64,000 nucleotides of DNA from Paradesulfitobacterium ferrireducens (GCF_017310645.1 NZ_JAFLRH010000041.1:22379-86378), one strand, 5' to 3'. Positions 16,870-26,577 are shown, counted from the first letter of the stretch. The notes: generated by a model not told the origin, from the sequence alone. A program made the numbers and translations.

Positions 16870-17022
16870 ATTTAATCCTCCGCAAATTAGCCCGGCTGCG
16901 CTTTCTCAAGGGGTAAACTTTTACTTCTTGCTTTTTCGTTAATTTTTGTTTTCGTCGACCTGACCAAAAGCCAAAAAGCAAAACTATGATCAAGGCAATA
17001 ATTACAGCTAATAATTGCATAT
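16870..17022 (-). CDS. Small membrane protein of 50 residues
   Basis: On the minus strand an ATG preceded by AAGGGA opens a 50-codon frame: MQLLAVIIALIIVLLFGFW, a single membrane helix, followed by a strongly basic tail (GRRKQKLTKKQEVKVYPLRK and on). The end is RRIK and TAA. The helix-plus-basic-tail design is typical of real small membrane proteins. The 19-base palindrome at 17101-17119 lies about 80 bases upstream. Function unknown. Confidence 0.55.
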
Positions 17023-17088
17023 AATTCCCTTACCCTCAGATTTAGGAGGTTCCTAGTACGCAACCTTCCGTTCAACTTTTCTTTGGCT

Positions 17089-17119
17089 TTCATTTTGAAC
17101 TGTTGCAAAATATGCAACA
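17089..17119. repeat. 31-bp repeat with TGTTGCA-N5-TGCAACA palindrome (copy 2)
   Basis: Same sequence as 9791-9821 with one mismatch and in the same orientation. The palindrome core is at 17101-17119. It lies just past the HD-DUF429 stop codon and upstream of the small membrane protein gene. Confidence 0.6.
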
Positions 17120-17144
17120 GTTGCTTCCTCTTGCAGCTCGCCTT

Positions 17145-18404
17145 CTACATTCTCTCTGCATAAACCATTTGCATCAATATACCCTGTTTATCCATCATAG
17201 GATTTTCAGGGATAGTCTTCAATAGGTTATCATGAGCAATCATACCGGTAACCGCCATGCAAAGTGCATCAATTACATCATCCAAGCAGTTCATGAGTTT
17301 TGGAGAATTGTTAGCATAGCTAATTATCTCTTCCGTTTTATCGTAATACCTGCTTAGCAGCTCTATTCTTTTTCTTGCGCCTTGATATGTATGCTTGTTG
17401 TCATAAATTGGCTCTCCCGAATTGAGCATCGCAAAGCATAACTCCGGATGGCTCTCTACTAAGTGATTTTTATACTCCGGAAAATCACTTACAAACTTAT
17501 CTATCTCTTTAATCTTTCCGCAAATTGCATAGGATTGTTTGCTCAGTCCCTTCCCCAATATCCGCTTATTGATTTCATTGGCTTCATCATAACTATTTGC
17601 ATAAACAGCCTGCCTACATGGGGTATTAAAAATACTTGAAGCCTTGCCTTTTAAGAGCGATCTGACGGCACCGTCCGGACGAACGTCAGTAGTACTCTCC
17701 GGCAATCCGATTGGCATGTCAACAATTACACTGTCGTAATCGTTATGGGCATTAAAGACCTCACCAATGTTCTTAATCATATTAATTTCAAAGCTTGTAT
17801 CAGTTAATGTAACAACAACCCAGCCACCTTTACAACCATCAATGCCTACGCATTTAATACTAGTTTTCTTACGAGTTATTGCATTAAATTTAGCTAGAAA
17901 CTCTTTTTTCACGCTGCCAAAATCCCTTTGGCTAAAGTCATGCTCAGTGACCAGTTTTGGCGGAGCATCTAATAGTTTAAAATCCATTAATTCTTCAAAC
18001 TCATAATGCAGCAGAGCGTCGTCAACTTCTTCAATCTGCTTAAGTTCTTCTTGACATAAATTATCCAACCCAAATCTGTCATAGATTACACTTTGCAGCT
18101 TTTCCTCAATGGCAAAGTACTCCGGCAAGTTTCGTTTTACCGGCCTTGTTAAATCAGATATGTAGCTTTCACTGGCATCATGCAAAAGGCAACCGAGTTG
18201 GACCCGTTCAGAATACCCTCGGCTTTTAGCCTCTTGACAGCAATTGACCGAATGTTGTGCAACGGAATAAAAATGGCTGCAATGCCCATTAGCCCTAGTC
18301 ATCAATGACAAGGAATGAGCAATATCCTCAATTTTGATGTCTTCCTTAACCGGCTCCAACGGGTAAAACTTGATTTTCGAGTACGTTAGTATGTAGTCAA
18401 ACAA
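17145..18404 (-). CDS. HD-domain hydrolase fused to DUF429
   Basis: 419 residues. Residues 1-150 resemble YfbR-type HD nucleotide phosphohydrolases, with HFYSVAQHSV near 44-53, LLHDASESYISD with the HD pair at 75-76, and a downstream Asp. Residues 184-410 are DUF429, a predicted RNase H-like fold, with VGIDGCKGGW near 186-195, VDMPIGLPE near 240 and the end motif DVIDALCMAVTG. Each domain usually occurs alone. The TTG start follows GGGGGT. It sits at the downstream edge of the defence island, so nucleotide depletion or nucleic acid processing in defence is conceivable, but this is inference. Confidence 0.82.
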   Translation of the reverse strand: MFDYILTYSKIKFYPLEPVKEDIKIEDIAHSLSLMTRANGHCSHFYSVAQHSVNCCQEAKSRGYSERVQLGCLLHDASESYISDLTRPVKRNLPEYFAIEEKLQSVIYDRFGLDNLCQEELKQIEEVDDALLHYEFEELMDFKLLDAPPKLVTEHDFSQRDFGSVKKEFLAKFNAITRKKTSIKCVGIDGCKGGWVVVTLTDTSFEINMIKNIGEVFNAHNDYDSVIVDMPIGLPESTTDVRPDGAVRSLLKGKASSIFNTPCRQAVYANSYDEANEINKRILGKGLSKQSYAICGKIKEIDKFVSDFPEYKNHLVESHPELCFAMLNSGEPIYDNKHTYQGARKRIELLSRYYDKTEEIISYANNSPKLMNCLDDVIDALCMAVTGMIAHDNLLKTIPENPMMDKQGILMQMVYAERM

Positions 18405-18429
18405 AATTGCTTACCCCCATTCTTATAAT

Positions 18430-18750
18430 TCAGGACAAATATTCTTTGAAAACATCCCTAAATTGTTTTAATTTCTGAATACCCCATACTAGCATTAAGT
18501 CTTTCCCATGAAAGCTCTCCAAGATTTTTTCGATTTTATCTTTTTGCTCGTAAAAGGCGTAGAATCTTATCTCACTATCAAAGACAAACATTTTCAGTGT
18601 CATACTCTGAAATCTTAGTTTTTCTTGCACCTGTTTATATAATGCCAGACCAGTCTCCTCGGACCAGTCATATGTTTTACCTTGAATAATATTGCGACTC
18701 CAGTCCTGTGGAACCGGTATCCAGTCCTGTTCATCAAAATAGAACGACAT
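18430..18750 (-). CDS. Hypothetical protein of 106 residues
   Basis: I do not recognise this protein. It is acidic and aromatic at the N-terminus (FDEQDWIPVPQDWSRN) and mixed alpha/beta after that, with no membrane segment, signal or known motif. No good ribosome site precedes the ATG. It begins 15 bases after the HNH-nuclease stub and ends 25 bases before the HD-DUF429 gene, so it may be transcribed with it. Confidence 0.6.
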   Translation of the reverse strand: MSFYFDEQDWIPVPQDWSRNIIQGKTYDWSEETGLALYKQVQEKLRFQSMTLKMFVFDSEIRFYAFYEQKDKIEKILESFHGKDLMLVWGIQKLKQFRDVFKEYLS

Positions 18751-18765
18751 AGAGAGGATAATGCA

Positions 18766-18867
18766 TCAAAAATAAGCATGACTTCCCGGTTTCCAGAAGT
18801 TCACTTCATCACATTGGGCCTGTTTTAGTGTTTTAAACCGGTCATAATCGGTAATCCCAACATACAT
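18766..18867 (-). pseudogene. HNH restriction-type endonuclease, N-terminal stub
   Basis: 33 codons on the minus strand read MYVGITDYDRF, then DEVNFWKPGSHAYF, then TGA. This matches the start of putative HNH restriction endonucleases of the 'VGVTDxDWF...DEVNFW' type. The remaining 250 or more residues, including the HNH motif, are absent. It is a remnant at the edge of the defence island. Confidence 0.6.
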
Positions 18868-19160
18868 TTACATGAATTCGCTTCCCACCTGAAATTAATT
18901 GTACTATCAAACGAACCACAAATTTATTTCTGCTTATTGCCCTATCCTAATCAACCCGAGACTCTTATTTTCGGAGAAAGATTCTATTCTATTTCCCGAT
19001 TTGTGGATAGGCTTGGATAGGCTTACCAGTATAGACAAATCAACTTTATTATTGTATTATTAATAACAACATTATTGTTGCATAAACTAGTTAATAAAGC
19101 ACTCTCAAATATGTGTTAATCTGATTAGCACTCCATTTGTACTGTGCTTTGTGTCGGACC
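18868..19160. other. AT-rich intergenic region downstream of the SIR2 gene
   Basis: No coding frame seen. It contains an adjacent direct repeat GGATAGGCTTGGATAGGCTT near 19012-19031 and a run of TATTATTAATAA/TTATTGTT near 19050-19080. It may hold a promoter for the small downstream genes, but none is convincing. Confidence 0.45.
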
Positions 19161-19214
19161 AAAGGAGCTTTGGAGCGGTGGATAAATGCTATTCACTTTA
19201 ACCAAGGCTCCTTT
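19161..19214 (-). terminator. Long hairpin at the end of the SIR2 gene
   Basis: AAAGGAGCTTTGG (19161-19173) pairs with CCAAGGCTCCTTT (19202-19214) with one G-T position and a 28-base loop. It overlaps the SIR2 stop codon. There is no clear T-tract, so it may be an RNA-stabilising structure or an inefficient terminator. Confidence 0.45.
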
Positions 19215-20778
19215 ACTTTTGCGCAAATTTGAGATAATCATAAATTCGAATTAAACGTCGAAGATTTGTTTTTTCAGCAGTTGTTGCCATTTCTAATATA
19301 TTTTCGTTGTTAAGAAAAATGGATTTAAGGTAGGATTCTAAGTCATCTACATTTATTTCATTTTGTTCTAAATGGGCTATTAATCTTGTCGCCTTTTCAA
19401 ATGAATTTTGCTTATCAGCAATAATTCCCTTGACACTTCGATCTGGAATAGTTACTCTATGGCGGTACTTTTTAATACTGTTGCTAATGATATTCTCAAA
19501 TTCATTTGCTGCAGCATCTTCTCTGCATCTAGGAAAATCTTTGGTCGCTTGAGACAAATACTTATTCAATGGAAGCCTATTGGTTTGCACGATAATACTT
19601 GGATAAGCAAATTCCAATAATTCATCTGCAGTGAACTCTAGGTCATCCATAACGATATCTCGATACCACTCATTGCTGGTTAGGCCTTTTAAACCTTTGA
19701 GCCCAAAATCGGTTGCCTTACCAATAGCTAGGACTAACTCCTCATCCTCGACTCTGGTATCATCTATTCCGGCCACACGTAAATTTGCCGTCGGTGTATT
19801 GGTTAATACATAATTATAAAACTCTTGCTTAAACATCCTGAGGAGCTTCACGGGTAATTTCGTTTTCTTTTCTGCCAATGCATCATAAAGCAAAGCAAAA
19901 TTCTCAAGCTTAATTTTGGTCATTGAAATCATTTTGCCATCAAATGTCATTGTATGGGGAGCTATTTCAACACTTCCAAACCCTTTTTCGTATTCGATAA
20001 ACACAAAGCGATTCTCTAATTTCTTAGCGTTTTCAACGGACAAGCACTCTACAATGGCCTTTAGAATCTTTTGGATATTGGGATCCCCTATAGAATAGCC
20101 GAGAAAAATTATCGGATACTCTAAAAAGATAGTCATTAGTTTTGCCGCCAAGTAAGCGCTTCTTTTATCGAACTCCAAATAGTCTACTTCGTTTATCACA
20201 ATACTATCGGGCTGTGAAGTAGAGCCATGTATCTTGTAAATTTCAGCAATTCCTTGGATAGCCGAAAACACTAACTGTTCCTGCCCTATATAGCAAGCAT
20301 AATTATCTGTCACAGACTCCAAAAAACGATCATAGTTGGTCGTGATGATCCCAGAGATACTGTTCTTTGAAATAGTACGTAATTTCTCCACTTCATCACG
20401 GTATTCTCCAACGAGTCCCGAATGAGACTGGATATACATGGCAATTTCAGCTTTAAAAGGAGAAACTCCTTCTTTTACTTCCTTTAAGTAAGCCTCATTT
20501 AGCTGTCGCATTGCCGGAGTGGTAAACCATTTTTCGTTAAAATCGTTTTCGATAAGTTCAGCAACCTTCGGATACAGCCCAGCTTGTGGATTGCTTGCTT
20601 TGGCTTTGCTTTCATAACTCATATAGGCAAAGTCATCATCCTTTACCCTCCGGGCAAAGATCTCGAGCAGGCCTCTCCAAGCGGGCAAATTATAATATCG
20701 ACGGGTCAACCCGGAACCGACGAACAGAAACGGAGTGGTAGCAAACTTCTTTACTATATCGGAAATTTTGGCATTCAT
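19213..20778 (-). CDS. SIR2-like domain protein (defence effector candidate)
   Basis: 521 residues. The N-terminal half is a SIR2-like NAD-binding domain: FLFVGSGLTRRY (18-28), TTNYDRF with Asn 148, YKIHGS with His 184, and FLGYSIGDPNI (225-235). These are the residues needed for NAD hydrolysis in defence SIR2 proteins. The C-terminal 270 residues are helical and unrecognised, perhaps a sensor or partner domain. There is no signal peptide. GGGAGGTG precedes the ATG. It is last in the DUF499-to-helicase transcription unit, which suggests it is the NAD-depleting effector that joins a modification-type system. Confidence 0.85.
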   Translation of the reverse strand: MNAKISDIVKKFATTPFLFVGSGLTRRYYNLPAWRGLLEIFARRVKDDDFAYMSYESKAKASNPQAGLYPKVAELIENDFNEKWFTTPAMRQLNEAYLKEVKEGVSPFKAEIAMYIQSHSGLVGEYRDEVEKLRTISKNSISGIITTNYDRFLESVTDNYACYIGQEQLVFSAIQGIAEIYKIHGSTSQPDSIVINEVDYLEFDKRSAYLAAKLMTIFLEYPIIFLGYSIGDPNIQKILKAIVECLSVENAKKLENRFVFIEYEKGFGSVEIAPHTMTFDGKMISMTKIKLENFALLYDALAEKKTKLPVKLLRMFKQEFYNYVLTNTPTANLRVAGIDDTRVEDEELVLAIGKATDFGLKGLKGLTSNEWYRDIVMDDLEFTADELLEFAYPSIIVQTNRLPLNKYLSQATKDFPRCREDAAANEFENIISNSIKKYRHRVTIPDRSVKGIIADKQNSFEKATRLIAHLEQNEINVDDLESYLKSIFLNNENILEMATTAEKTNLRRLIRIYDYLKFAQK

Positions 20779-20906
20779 AGGACACCTCCCTACTCTTGAC
20801 TAATATTAAAATCCCGCTCATTGTTCGCTTTCATAACATCATAAGACTTAGGATACTCAAAGTCTTTTGGCAAAATATTAATCAACCATTTCAACCCCAA
20901 ACAGGC

Positions 20907-23669
20907 TTACCAACCTTTCAGCAGTTCCTTCAACTTTTCTTCTTTATTCAAAACAAAAGTACACGACTGCCAGTCCTGGGTCTTAAGGATATTCTGCTCG
21001 TATTTCAGTTCAAAAGGATGCCGTTTCGGTACTTTATTGATCGCTTCCTCAGCGCGTTTCTCATCGTTTTGGGCCATCGCAATCCAGACATCCTCAAGGA
21101 CTTCGGGGATTTGGCCAAAAATATCGTGAATACTCTTTAGCCTTTCCGATAACTTTAGATGCACCTTATCCTCAACAGAATCCTTATACCGCATGTTATA
21201 GATCAATATTTTTTTGCTGATCTGGCCAATCCGCTGAATGCGTCCTTTTCTTTGCTCCAAGCGTGTGGGATTCCAAGGTAAGTCAAGATTGATGAGGGTG
21301 GAAAGCGTCTGCAGATTTAGGCCTTCTGAGGCAGCATCTGTACCCACGAGAATTTTTAGTTCATGATTCTTAACTGCCTTCTTAATATTTTCTTTAGTCT
21401 CTTTGCGAAAATTGCCTTTCTCGTATATCCCAGACTTATCACCACCGGCATACAAAGCAATCCGCGTGTCTTTTAAGTCTTTGGATAATAATTCGGCAAC
21501 ATACTTAGCACTGTCGTAGTATTGTGAAAAAATAATGCAACCTTTATCTTTCCAAGCCCCTTCGTCATTAACCCCATTTTGCAGTATACTCAGTACTCTT
21601 TCATATTTAGGATCCGTATCTCTATTGTTTTTTAAGACCTTAACCAGTTTTTCCAAACAGCGAACTTCTTCTAAGGTAAGCTCTTTAATCTCACTGCGTC
21701 TTTCTTCATCATCCTCATCATCTTCATCGAAAAGATCATCATACAAATCTTTAATGCGTTCTTTTCCTTCTGCAGTCCAAGCTAGCATCTTCTTGGCCGT
21801 ATTTTCGCCGGCAAGCATGGTGCTACCAATTCGTCTGAGCATCAATGTTGACATAAAACCGCCACCTTTTACGCGCGAAGAAAGCAAGGTAGAGAATTCC
21901 TCAGCGGTCTTATACGCTTGATACAAATACCCCATAAGCTCAAGAGCCTCTTCATCCTTCTCTCCGAAGAGTTCAACTTCGATCTTTTCCAGATAATACT
22001 CGCCTGTCTCTTTGTTTATAGTCTCTTCTAAAAACTTCCTTGTTCTACGGATAATTGAACGGATATACGGATTATGGTTTTGCACAAAGTTATCGTCAAA
22101 ATATAACTCCTTAATTTTCTGTCTCTGCGCTAAGCGCAATTCTGAATACATGTTTTGCGGCAAGACAAAAGTATCGTCGGAAATATCCAATTGATTTCGG
22201 ATAATTTCAATACGGCGGTTATTCTCGATTTTCTGGGGAAACGGATTCCGGACAATCTCCCACATTTCCGATTCCAAAGTAGGAACATCCACATTACCAG
22301 AGACATAGTTCAAAGCGGTTTGCGGCCTTTTTCTCCAAATACTGTGCTTATCTCCCAATACTTTGGTAGCCTCATTTGGCAAGGATAACGCGTGCAATAA
22401 ATCAAAGACCTCAATTGGATTGATCTGGACCGGGGTCGCGGTGGCAAGCAACAAGCTTTTCGTCTGAAAAGTAATCTCATTTAAAAAAGCGAGCAAATTA
22501 TTAGGTTGCGCCTTATGCAAGTCTGGGTCCTTCGCAGCGTTGGTCCGCCTTGCCCGGTGTGCCTCATCGAGGATAACGCATTCATATTTCAGCTGTTTTA
22601 ACAATTCGGCCGCTTCTGACTTCCGTGTAATCAGTCCTTGCGAAATAATACCCACGCGGCGAGGGCATTTTAAAATACTCCGATTGCTATCAGCAGGGTA
22701 CTCATAGCCGTTTTCATCGATCCAGCCTCGGCCAGTCCAAACGGCACTCGGCATATCCAATAATGTTTTAAGTTCCTCTTGCCACTGATAAGTTAGCGTT
22801 TTAGGTACGATGACTAAGACAGGCTTATCTCCATATAAGGCCATCAGTTTGGCTGACATGGCGAGCTGAATCGTTTTCCCCAGCCCAACCATATCGGCTA
22901 ATAGAAAGCGAGCGCCACCTTTTTGCTTGTGTTCACGAAAAGCTAGCTCGACAAAGTATTTCTGATGCTCCCATAGCCCAAAATCTCGGCGGTATACCGT
23001 CTCCTCTACTGCCACAGCCGGCACAACATCATCGCTATCTTCGCGCCAATCTTTCAGAGGAATCACAACACGCTTAGAAATCCGGTCAATATCGGTAATT
23101 ACAAAATCACAGAGATTGACGGCGTATCTGCTGTTCCAGAAGAAATCAAATTCTTCCTGCACCCAAACAATAGCTTCCGGGCTGTCATCTTCCCAAAGCA
23201 TTTCGTAGTTAACTGTATAGGCACTTTTGGTTTCATTGATGCTACCTAAAAAAGAGGTTTTGCTTCCATCCCGGTAAGTTATAACGCCTGCTTTACCATG
23301 CATCAGCCCATAGATCTCATCGGGCATAACCTTAATTTCGAGTTTCCCTGATGATAATAAGGCATAAAGCTTTCTTAATCTAAGAGCGGAGTTCTCATCA
23401 AAATACTTTTCCTCTGGTAAATACTCACACCATTCCTGTTTCATTCTGAGATTAGCATAGGCTGCAATCTGCACATCTTCCGCATTCAGGGAGGAATTAC
23501 AAATAATCCTAACCTTGCCAGTGACATTCTCTATACTCTCCCCGGCGATCTCCAGGATAGATGAGCAGAAATATCCGGCGATCCGATCATAACTCACAGC
23601 ATTCTTTAATTTTTCGTTCAGAAAGGCTTGGCTAAGTTTGCTGCGCCTAGACGAATACCGATTGATCAT
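20907..23669 (-). CDS. PLD-SNF2 helicase of a defence island
   Basis: 920 residues. The N-terminal 170 residues are a phospholipase D-like nuclease domain (HGKAGVITYRDGSKTSFLGSINE, an HxK-type motif). A SNF2-family helicase follows: ADMVGLGKTIQ (motif I), DEAHRARR (motif II), LLATATP (motif III), FSQYYDSA, and the C-terminal motifs GTDAASEGLNLQ and RLEQRKGRIQRIGQ (VI). An acidic insert (DDLFDEDDEDDEERR) lies between the lobes. It likely moves along and cleaves DNA that lacks the host mark. It starts 15 bases after the methylase gene. After the TAA the same frame stays open for 38 more codons. Confidence 0.92.
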   Translation of the reverse strand: MINRYSSRRSKLSQAFLNEKLKNAVSYDRIAGYFCSSILEIAGESIENVTGKVRIICNSSLNAEDVQIAAYANLRMKQEWCEYLPEEKYFDENSALRLRKLYALLSSGKLEIKVMPDEIYGLMHGKAGVITYRDGSKTSFLGSINETKSAYTVNYEMLWEDDSPEAIVWVQEEFDFFWNSRYAVNLCDFVITDIDRISKRVVIPLKDWREDSDDVVPAVAVEETVYRRDFGLWEHQKYFVELAFREHKQKGGARFLLADMVGLGKTIQLAMSAKLMALYGDKPVLVIVPKTLTYQWQEELKTLLDMPSAVWTGRGWIDENGYEYPADSNRSILKCPRRVGIISQGLITRKSEAAELLKQLKYECVILDEAHRARRTNAAKDPDLHKAQPNNLLAFLNEITFQTKSLLLATATPVQINPIEVFDLLHALSLPNEATKVLGDKHSIWRKRPQTALNYVSGNVDVPTLESEMWEIVRNPFPQKIENNRRIEIIRNQLDISDDTFVLPQNMYSELRLAQRQKIKELYFDDNFVQNHNPYIRSIIRRTRKFLEETINKETGEYYLEKIEVELFGEKDEEALELMGYLYQAYKTAEEFSTLLSSRVKGGGFMSTLMLRRIGSTMLAGENTAKKMLAWTAEGKERIKDLYDDLFDEDDEDDEERRSEIKELTLEEVRCLEKLVKVLKNNRDTDPKYERVLSILQNGVNDEGAWKDKGCIIFSQYYDSAKYVAELLSKDLKDTRIALYAGGDKSGIYEKGNFRKETKENIKKAVKNHELKILVGTDAASEGLNLQTLSTLINLDLPWNPTRLEQRKGRIQRIGQISKKILIYNMRYKDSVEDKVHLKLSERLKSIHDIFGQIPEVLEDVWIAMAQNDEKRAEEAINKVPKRHPFELKYEQNILKTQDWQSCTFVLNKEEKLKELLKGW

Positions 23670-23684
23670 CTGCTCACCTACTTA

Positions 23685-26570
23685 TTAAACGTGATCATTA
23701 TCGACCAAAACGTACAGATGGTCGGCCATTTCCGCACTTTCAGCCCAATGCGGCATATTCTCAATGTCTTTTGTATCCTTTAAGACCAGCAGCAACTGCT
23801 TGATCATATCCCGGCGTCCCCAGTAATCCGGAACCTGCTGCTTAAGATGGAATAATCCTTTCTCCGGCACCCCGTCTTCCTTGATCGCAATATAAATTGC
23901 TGCTAGAACGGTGCGCAATACCGATTTTTCAAAATCCGGAATGTCACTTACGGTTCGCATGGCAAATTCGGTGGGCGTTTTCAACCTGGCGGTATTGGCT
24001 TTTTCGCTGGCCATCAGCTGACTGTAGGATCCGATCGAGAATCCTCGTGCATACTCCTGATACGTGGAGATTTGGTAGTTGTTATGTTTTTCCGCTTCCA
24101 AGCCTTTGATATAAAACCGTTCCGCATGGGTTAGGTCTTTCCACAAATAGGTATCAAAATCTACCGGAATAATAAAATCATAAGCAATACGCTTCGCATT
24201 TTCGATAATCGCCACGACTTTGGATTTTGACGGATTATTGATCGCTAAGTCCAACTCATAGTCAAGATCCAGCCCGCTGATCTTTTTATAAGATGTTAAC
24301 ACTTTCAAAGACGCCGCATAAGCAGCAAGGACATAGTCCGGATCCGAGAAATTTGGCTCTTCCTTGTCATCAAGAGCCCGCATTGAATCGATTTGCTCTT
24401 TGACTTCGTCTTTAATATCAAAATTTATATCGTCAAGATACGCTGTCTCATTTTCGGTTTGTTTTCTTAAGACAAGTAAAACAGTTCCTTTGACATAGTT
24501 ACCGTCTTTAAGCCCGCCACTGTCAGTTTCTGTAGCAATATTCCAAGCAGCGGTGACTTTAAGCCCTGATTTCCACATAATCAATGCTAGCTGTGCCCAG
24601 ACTGTGGGATCAGAATGGGTAAACATTACAACCTGCATTCCGTCATCATAAGTATGATTAGCTAGATTCGTATAAATATCAATCATACTTTGTGAAAAAA
24701 GTTCATTCCCTTTTACAGCTAGAATCCTTTTGCTGTCAGTATACCAATTGGGTAATGTTTGCTGTATAAGTGTATTATCCCACGCTAAAAAAAACTCAGA
24801 TAATTCGTGGTAATTAACTGCGTCAGCATATGGTGGATCAGTTATCCAAATGTTACAAAATCTATTAATATCACGTGAATCGCCTATAAGTACCTCTTTA
24901 TTATTTGATTTTTGCACAGTTGAAGTCTTTCCTTCGATAGAAAAGGTTCCACTCAAATCGTAAAATGAACGGGTGGAATAATTAAATATAGTATTCAAAG
25001 CTTGGTTATAGAATGTGTCTTTTCCGTGCTCTGTATCAGCGTTACTTAACCATCTACATAGTCTTGAATTATAGTTTACACACCTATTTACTCCTAGAAT
25101 TCCTGCTACTTTATCCCTTTTTGACCTTGATAAAGTGAAGATTTCCTTCAATAAATAGGCCATCGACAGTAATTGCCTAGCATTAAAAAGATGATGCCAA
25201 TGAGTCCACCCACGTTCTTTATAAAGCCTTTCGGTTTCTAACCCGCTCTCTATCTCCATGCTCGGCACTAATCCCTGTTCCTGCCAAGAAACAATATGAT
25301 CAGCGACAATTTGTTTTACTTTGGCTTCATTTTGTAGATCTCTTTCATTGGGATGCCGATAATAGCGCTTACCATCAGCCTTTTCATATTTTATGGCATA
25401 GAGTCTCTCACTATAGATATCATCTTCACGAAAATCAACCTCGGCTTTTTCCCATTTTCTGAGTCCATAGATTATATTGCCACCTTCACCCCTTCGATCT
25501 CGCCGCAACGATGATATTGGGGTGGTTTTCCCGCACGAGGGACATTTTAGACCATTATTTCCTACTGTTCCGGAGTTTTCAGCTTCCTTCATCTCAGCAG
25601 GAGTAGCCCCCATCTTAACGACAATGTCAAAGCTCTTGTCATTTTCTACAAGTTTGGCGACAGTTTTGGTTCCTTTTCCGATGACCCAACTAGGTGCAAG
25701 TGGCACCCTTTTCCCGCATTCTGGACATTTGGCTTCGACACAATACAAATATGCAAAGGCCCTGTCTCCCTGTTCATTATGCTCAACGCCTAAATCTGCT
25801 ATCTCCTGCTCAACCTTTTTATAGACATCTTGCTGAAATCGCTTGATTTCCTGCAGTTCCTGATCACTTGCTCCTAGAATATTGATACTCGCCCAAGTTA
25901 GCAACCCTGCCACTGGATTAAGATCACTGGCAAAAGTGTCACAACCCATTCTCGCCGCTTCAAAAGGGATACTCCCACCACCACAGAAACAATCCCCTAC
26001 GACGACATTCCGACCATACCTTTTTACCGACAATTGCTCGACTAGCTCTTGGAGACTTTGAGCCGAGGTGCCAAGATGCTGATTGATTTCGTTCCATGTT
26101 TGTTCGTCGAGATTTTCCAGCTGCTCCGGCCGGATGCACTTCGTTAATTTTTCATCGTACCCTAGTGTGTTAAATACAGCGAATTCTACCTCTCGTTTAT
26201 TCACACCAATGTTAAGCTTGACCTTGTCCCCAGTAGTGTCAAACCAGTCGTTAATGCGGTGGCGTAGTTTTTTACTATTCATTGCGATTTCATACATTTC
26301 GGTTGCTGTATAGGATTTTTCCTTACGCAGCTCAAGGCCATGATTATCCATGCTCATAATCTTGAGAAAGATCTCCATATCTCGTTTCGGATTATCACTG
26401 GCAGGCATCAAGCATCCAAGGATTGCAGCCCGTGCTAAAACCAAGGGTTTCCTACCCCACCACTTACCAAGACCTGTTAAAGTTTGACTCGCTCCAGCTT
26501 TACGTTCTTTATAACTTTCTTTACTCACTTTGGAAACCGGAAACTGCTTTTCTATAAATGAAACTGTCAT
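23685..26570 (-). CDS. DUF1156 adenine-type DNA methylase (anti-phage associated)
   Basis: 961 residues. DUF1156 is at the N-terminus (TGLGKWWGRKPLVLARAAILG). Next come the AdoMet motif (GDCFCGGGSIPFEAARMGC, then DLNPVAG), two zinc ribbons (CPECGKRVPL and CPSCGKTTPI) and the catalytic DPPYADAVNYHE motif, giving the order of an N6-adenine or N4-cytosine methylase. I start it at ATG 26570, shortly after the DUF3780 stop and behind GGAGG; the longer frame overlaps DUF3780. It is expected to mark self DNA. Its partners on both sides form the rest of the cassette. Confidence 0.9.
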   Translation of the reverse strand: MTVSFIEKQFPVSKVSKESYKERKAGASQTLTGLGKWWGRKPLVLARAAILGCLMPASDNPKRDMEIFLKIMSMDNHGLELRKEKSYTATEMYEIAMNSKKLRHRINDWFDTTGDKVKLNIGVNKREVEFAVFNTLGYDEKLTKCIRPEQLENLDEQTWNEINQHLGTSAQSLQELVEQLSVKRYGRNVVVGDCFCGGGSIPFEAARMGCDTFASDLNPVAGLLTWASINILGASDQELQEIKRFQQDVYKKVEQEIADLGVEHNEQGDRAFAYLYCVEAKCPECGKRVPLAPSWVIGKGTKTVAKLVENDKSFDIVVKMGATPAEMKEAENSGTVGNNGLKCPSCGKTTPISSLRRDRRGEGGNIIYGLRKWEKAEVDFREDDIYSERLYAIKYEKADGKRYYRHPNERDLQNEAKVKQIVADHIVSWQEQGLVPSMEIESGLETERLYKERGWTHWHHLFNARQLLSMAYLLKEIFTLSRSKRDKVAGILGVNRCVNYNSRLCRWLSNADTEHGKDTFYNQALNTIFNYSTRSFYDLSGTFSIEGKTSTVQKSNNKEVLIGDSRDINRFCNIWITDPPYADAVNYHELSEFFLAWDNTLIQQTLPNWYTDSKRILAVKGNELFSQSMIDIYTNLANHTYDDGMQVVMFTHSDPTVWAQLALIMWKSGLKVTAAWNIATETDSGGLKDGNYVKGTVLLVLRKQTENETAYLDDINFDIKDEVKEQIDSMRALDDKEEPNFSDPDYVLAAYAASLKVLTSYKKISGLDLDYELDLAINNPSKSKVVAIIENAKRIAYDFIIPVDFDTYLWKDLTHAERFYIKGLEAEKHNNYQISTYQEYARGFSIGSYSQLMASEKANTARLKTPTEFAMRTVSDIPDFEKSVLRTVLAAIYIAIKEDGVPEKGLFHLKQQVPDYWGRRDMIKQLLLVLKDTKDIENMPHWAESAEMADHLYVLVDNDHV

Positions 26571-26577
26571 CGTACTT

